Source: Neobacillus sp. WH10
GTDB lineage: Bacteria > Bacillota > Bacilli > Bacillales > Cytobacillaceae
DNA: 64,000 nt
Assembly (NCBI RefSeq): GCF_030123405.1
Contig: NZ_CP126110.1
Location: 1,674,001-1,738,000 of the forward strand
Reading direction: 5' to 3'
Made by a program: the position numbers and the translations under genes. Positions 61,414 to 64,000 of the stretch are shown here, piece after piece; positions within the stretch are counted from its first letter, which is position 1, and each line of letters opens with the position of its first letter. The notes beneath the pieces are model-generated. The model made no database searches, was not told where the DNA came from, and was given only the letters and a program-made list of their open reading frames with translations.

Positions 61414-61643
61414 ATCTTAAAATGCTTTGTTCTTTTTTTCAATAGTAAATTTGAATTATGGTCAGATATGATTAATCTTTAAATGGACTCAGCCTAAAAG
61501 GTCGATCATTTTAACCATTTTCGTCAGCAATTATGTTAAAGAAGATATGTTTCTTCTATAAACTAATGATTTAGCATATAGTTAAAAAAAGTCCATCAGA
61601 CCTCGAAGGTCTTTTACTTTGACAATAAGAGAGGGATACAACA

Positions 61644-62093
61644 ATGCCAAGTGAAATACAACATTTAGAAGTAGATATTCCGATTGAGGTGATTTGGGAC
61701 TTTATTAGGGACGAAAATAATTGGGCGCCACTTTTCCCAGGTTATATTCAACATGAAAAAATAAATGACCGACAAATCAGCTGGGAATTTAAAAGCGACC
61801 TTGGCATCATGAAAAAAAAGGTCACGCTCGTAATTGATATTAAGGAGTGGAATGAACCAAGGAAGGTATGCTTTGAATTGAAACGCAAGAACGAAAAGTA
61901 TATTGGTGAAGGATATTTTGAAGCTAGAGCACTTAATAAAAATAAAACTCGGGTGTCAGGCTATCTCGAAATAAATGCAACAGGGCCAATAGGAACGTTA
62001 GCAAATTCGCTTTTAAAAAAAGCGATCCAAATAAATGATGAAGAAGTGGCAGTTGCTATCTCATCAAAGTTGGAAGAGTTTAAAAATAAATAA
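61644..62093 (+). CDS. CoxG-like SRPBCC family protein
   Basis: 149 residues. A START/SRPBCC lipid- or hydrophobic-ligand-binding fold: IPIEVIWDFIRDENNWAPLFPGY, WEFKSDLGIMKKKVTLVIDI, then a C-terminal helix (NSLLKKAIQINDEEVAVAI). CoxG relatives help CO dehydrogenase, but no cox genes are nearby. RBS AGAGAGGGA. Strong terminator follows. Confidence 0.85.
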   Translation: MPSEIQHLEVDIPIEVIWDFIRDENNWAPLFPGYIQHEKINDRQISWEFKSDLGIMKKKVTLVIDIKEWNEPRKVCFELKRKNEKYIGEGYFEARALNKNKTRVSGYLEINATGPIGTLANSLLKKAIQINDEEVAVAISSKLEEFKNK

Positions 62094-62099
62094 AAACTC

Positions 62100-62142
62100 A
62101 AAGTCGCAACCCTCGATAAACCGAGGGTTGCGACTTTTTTTC
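62100..62142 (+). terminator. terminator of the CoxG-like gene
   Basis: AAGTCGCAACCCTCG pairs with CGAGGGTTGCGACTT, then Ts. A perfect 15-bp stem. Confidence 0.95.
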
Positions 62143-62233
62143 TATTATGATGAAAAATTAAGCTTATCTTAAGCATCGAATGGTAATCTAATTTCAAATT
62201 CCACCAATCAAATAGAAATGAGGAGGAAAAGTT

Positions 62234-63310
62234 ATGGTTACAAAAGGACCAATAAAACGACTAAACGCCGTACTTATTGTCTCAATGCTTGGAATGGGAA
62301 TAAGTACTTACATACCAATTGCATATGCTGAAGGTGCTGACATTCAAGAAAATCAACCAATGAACACCCTATCAAAATTAGAAATTGAAGGAGTCAAATT
62401 AGACAAGGATTTTTCAGTTGGTGTAAATGAATATTCAGCGACTGTAGAAAATGACGTTCAAACCATTAACCTGCATGTTGAAAGTGGTAAACCGGATTCT
62501 TGGATCATGATTAACGGTGAATCTGCTGCAAGCGGAGCCACAATTGCTTTATCGCTTAAAACAGGTAAGAACAGCTTTCTTATCTCTGTAATGGATAGCA
62601 GCAATCCAATAAATACCTACACTCTTACCGTAATAAGGAAGCAAAATGTTAATAATCTACTGCAAAATATTAAACTATCAACTGGCCAACTTTCACCTGC
62701 TTTTTCTTCCGCTGTTACAGAATATACTGTCAAGGTTACAAATGATACATCTGCTATATCAGTCTTGCCAAGTGCTGTTGAAAAAACATCTACGATTGAA
62801 GTAAATGGGGCGTTAGTAAAAGAGGATGGTGTATTAGTAAAAATTCCAACTGGAAAGTCTGACATTATTATTAACGTTACTGCAGAGAATGGAATTAAAA
62901 AGATCTATACGATAGTAGTAGAACGACCAGAAACAACTGCGTTAAATACAGATTTTTCCATTCTGAATGGTAGGACTAATTCATTCAATTCTGCCACTCA
63001 AATGCAAGATCCCGTTAATGTACAAAAAACAAGTAAAGCAACACTCTCTTCTCTAACAGTTTCTGAAGGGACTTGGGACAGTACTTTTTCTTCAAGTGAG
63101 TATACCTATCATGTGGCAGTTTCAAGTAATACTAAGACAATTATAATTAATCCAACTGCGAGTTACAGCAGTTCTAGGATTTTAATTGAAGGCAGCAACA
63201 GTAAAACAATCCAGTTGGAAGACGACAATAAAACAATTATTTCAATTGTCGTATCAAACAGCGATGATGACCGGAAAACATATGTATTGGTATTTGACAG
63301 AAATGAATAA
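62234..63310 (+). CDS. secreted protein with three cadherin-like beta-sandwich repeats
   Basis: 358 residues. Signal peptide (LIVSMLGMGISTYIPIAYAEG), then three repeats of about 85 residues of the PF12733 type: LSKLEIEGVKLDKDFSVGVNEYS, LQNIKLSTGQLSPAFSSAVTEYT and LSSLTVSEGTWDSTFSSSEYTY, each ending in a YTLTV-like strand. No membrane anchor or LPxTG. A surface or spore-associated adhesin-like role is inference. RBS GAGGAGGAA. Confidence 0.88.
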   Translation: MVTKGPIKRLNAVLIVSMLGMGISTYIPIAYAEGADIQENQPMNTLSKLEIEGVKLDKDFSVGVNEYSATVENDVQTINLHVESGKPDSWIMINGESAASGATIALSLKTGKNSFLISVMDSSNPINTYTLTVIRKQNVNNLLQNIKLSTGQLSPAFSSAVTEYTVKVTNDTSAISVLPSAVEKTSTIEVNGALVKEDGVLVKIPTGKSDIIINVTAENGIKKIYTIVVERPETTALNTDFSILNGRTNSFNSATQMQDPVNVQKTSKATLSSLTVSEGTWDSTFSSSEYTYHVAVSSNTKTIIINPTASYSSSRILIEGSNSKTIQLEDDNKTIISIVVSNSDDDRKTYVLVFDRNE

Positions 63311-63487
63311 CATAGAAAAAAAAACAATTTTGCATGATGAGAACCTGCCTTTTGTGTAGGTTTTTATTTGTTTTTTTTCAGTATTAAGTGATAAAGTAAG
63401 TTAAATACTGCACAAGATGCGTTAAGATATGGTATATTTATATATAAAAATTTAGCGAATCTTTTGAATTGTAGGAAGGTGATTAAT

Positions 63488-64000
63488 TTGGTAGCAGAAT
63501 TGAAAGTAAATGACAGCAGTCTTCCATTGCGTCGAGATGTAAAATTACTAGGTAAAATGCTAGGAGAAATTCTTGTTAATCATGGTGGCGAAGAACTTTT
63601 TGAAAAAGTTGAAAAAATAAGGCTAATGTGTAAAACACTTAGGACTCATTTTGACCAAGAGGTGTATAATGCCTTAAAAGACGAGATTGCCTGCTTAAGC
63701 TCGCCAATGAGGAAACAAGTCATTAGGGCATTTTCAATGTATTTCCATTTGATCAATGCGGCAGAGCAGAATCACCGAATTCGGAGGCGCAGACAGTATC
63801 AGCTTCAAGACGACAACATCGTTCAACCAGCCTCGATTGAGAGTGCAATTTTAAAACTTAAAGAAAACGAGATTAATGACGAGTTGATTCAAAATGCACT
63901 GAATACATTGTCGCTTGAACTAGTCATAACCGCCCATCCTACAGAAGCGACAAAACGCTCAATTCTAGAAATTCAGCAGCGAATTGCAGCATTATTAAAA
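63488..64000 (+). CDS. ppc: phosphoenolpyruvate carboxylase, 5' part (runs off the window)
   Basis: TTG start at 63488, 4-5 bases after AAGGTGAT, and 171 codons open to the window end. The N-terminal segment LRRDVKLLGKMLGEIL and the active-site VITAHPTEATKRSILEIQ are diagnostic of PEP carboxylase. It makes oxaloacetate from phosphoenolpyruvate and bicarbonate to refill the citrate cycle. Confidence 0.95.
   Translation, partial: MVAELKVNDSSLPLRRDVKLLGKMLGEILVNHGGEELFEKVEKIRLMCKTLRTHFDQEVYNALKDEIACLSSPMRKQVIRAFSMYFHLINAAEQNHRIRRRRQYQLQDDNIVQPASIESAILKLKENEINDELIQNALNTLSLELVITAHPTEATKRSILEIQQRIAALLK

Noticed and set aside
1..64000. CRISPR array
   Set aside because: No regularly spaced direct repeats were seen, and no cas genes.

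Overview
The window comes from a low-GC, spore-forming Bacillaceae chromosome (Bacillus/Neobacillus-like). The main evidence is a CwlJ germination hydrolase, the cold-shock set des-desK-desR, a yknWXYZ transporter operon behind a SigW-type promoter, the copper operon ycnKJI, a divergent alkA/adaA-adaB locus, strong GGAGG-type ribosome binding sites, common TTG/GTG starts and many intrinsic terminators. The genus assignment is inference.

Bases 1-9000 form an accessory, AT-rich island. It holds the 3' end of an OLD/AAA-type ATPase gene, a HEPN-motif protein, a two-gene RHH/DUF1413 operon behind a palindromic operator, a serine recombinase with res-like repeats upstream, small phage-like ORFs, an unrecognised 274-residue protein, a solitary Sau3AI-family restriction endonuclease with no methyltransferase in view, a degenerate tRNA-Val-like sequence with a terminator, and a frameshifted phage terminase small-subunit remnant. 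It reads as a defence island or decayed prophage.

Bases 9000-20460 hold a large secreted subtilase, then a catabolic operon (amidohydrolase, FAD amine oxidase, aldehyde dehydrogenase, MATE transporter, DUF861 cupin). The operon is divergent from a MerR regulator fused to a zinc-ribbon/methyltransferase-like sensor, and its promoter has the 19-bp spacer of MerR control. Bases 20877-27650 hold a MerR gene and a cellobiose-type PTS operon (IIB, esterase lipoprotein, histidine-phosphatase lipoprotein, IIC, IIA, GH1 6-phospho-beta-glucosidase) preceded by a cre-like site.

Bases 28000-36400 hold a proline-rich probable spore protein, a cupin gene broken by one nonsense codon, a CorA-like transporter behind a folded leader RNA, cwlJ, the adaptive alkylation-repair locus, an aldo/keto reductase and an IS200-type insertion sequence. 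Bases 36600-45000 hold an Escherichia-type FadR-like regulator with two tandem operators plus a fatty-acid-hydroxylase-like protein, a CNNM/hemolysin-family protein, yknWXYZ and a solitary trpB.

Bases 45300-64000 hold a shortened YitT protein, two alpha/beta hydrolases, des-desK-desR, an MFS pseudogene fragment, an IDEAL-domain protein, a YcgL-type nucleotidyltransferase, a UgpABE-type importer lacking its ATPase, ycnKJI, a permuted-papain protein, a YczE-like membrane protein, a CoxG-like protein, a cadherin-like-repeat surface protein and the 5' end of ppc. The best leads for undescribed biology are the corA leader RNA, the MerR-fusion-controlled catabolic operon, the PTS operon carrying two extracellular enzymes, and the defence-like left end.
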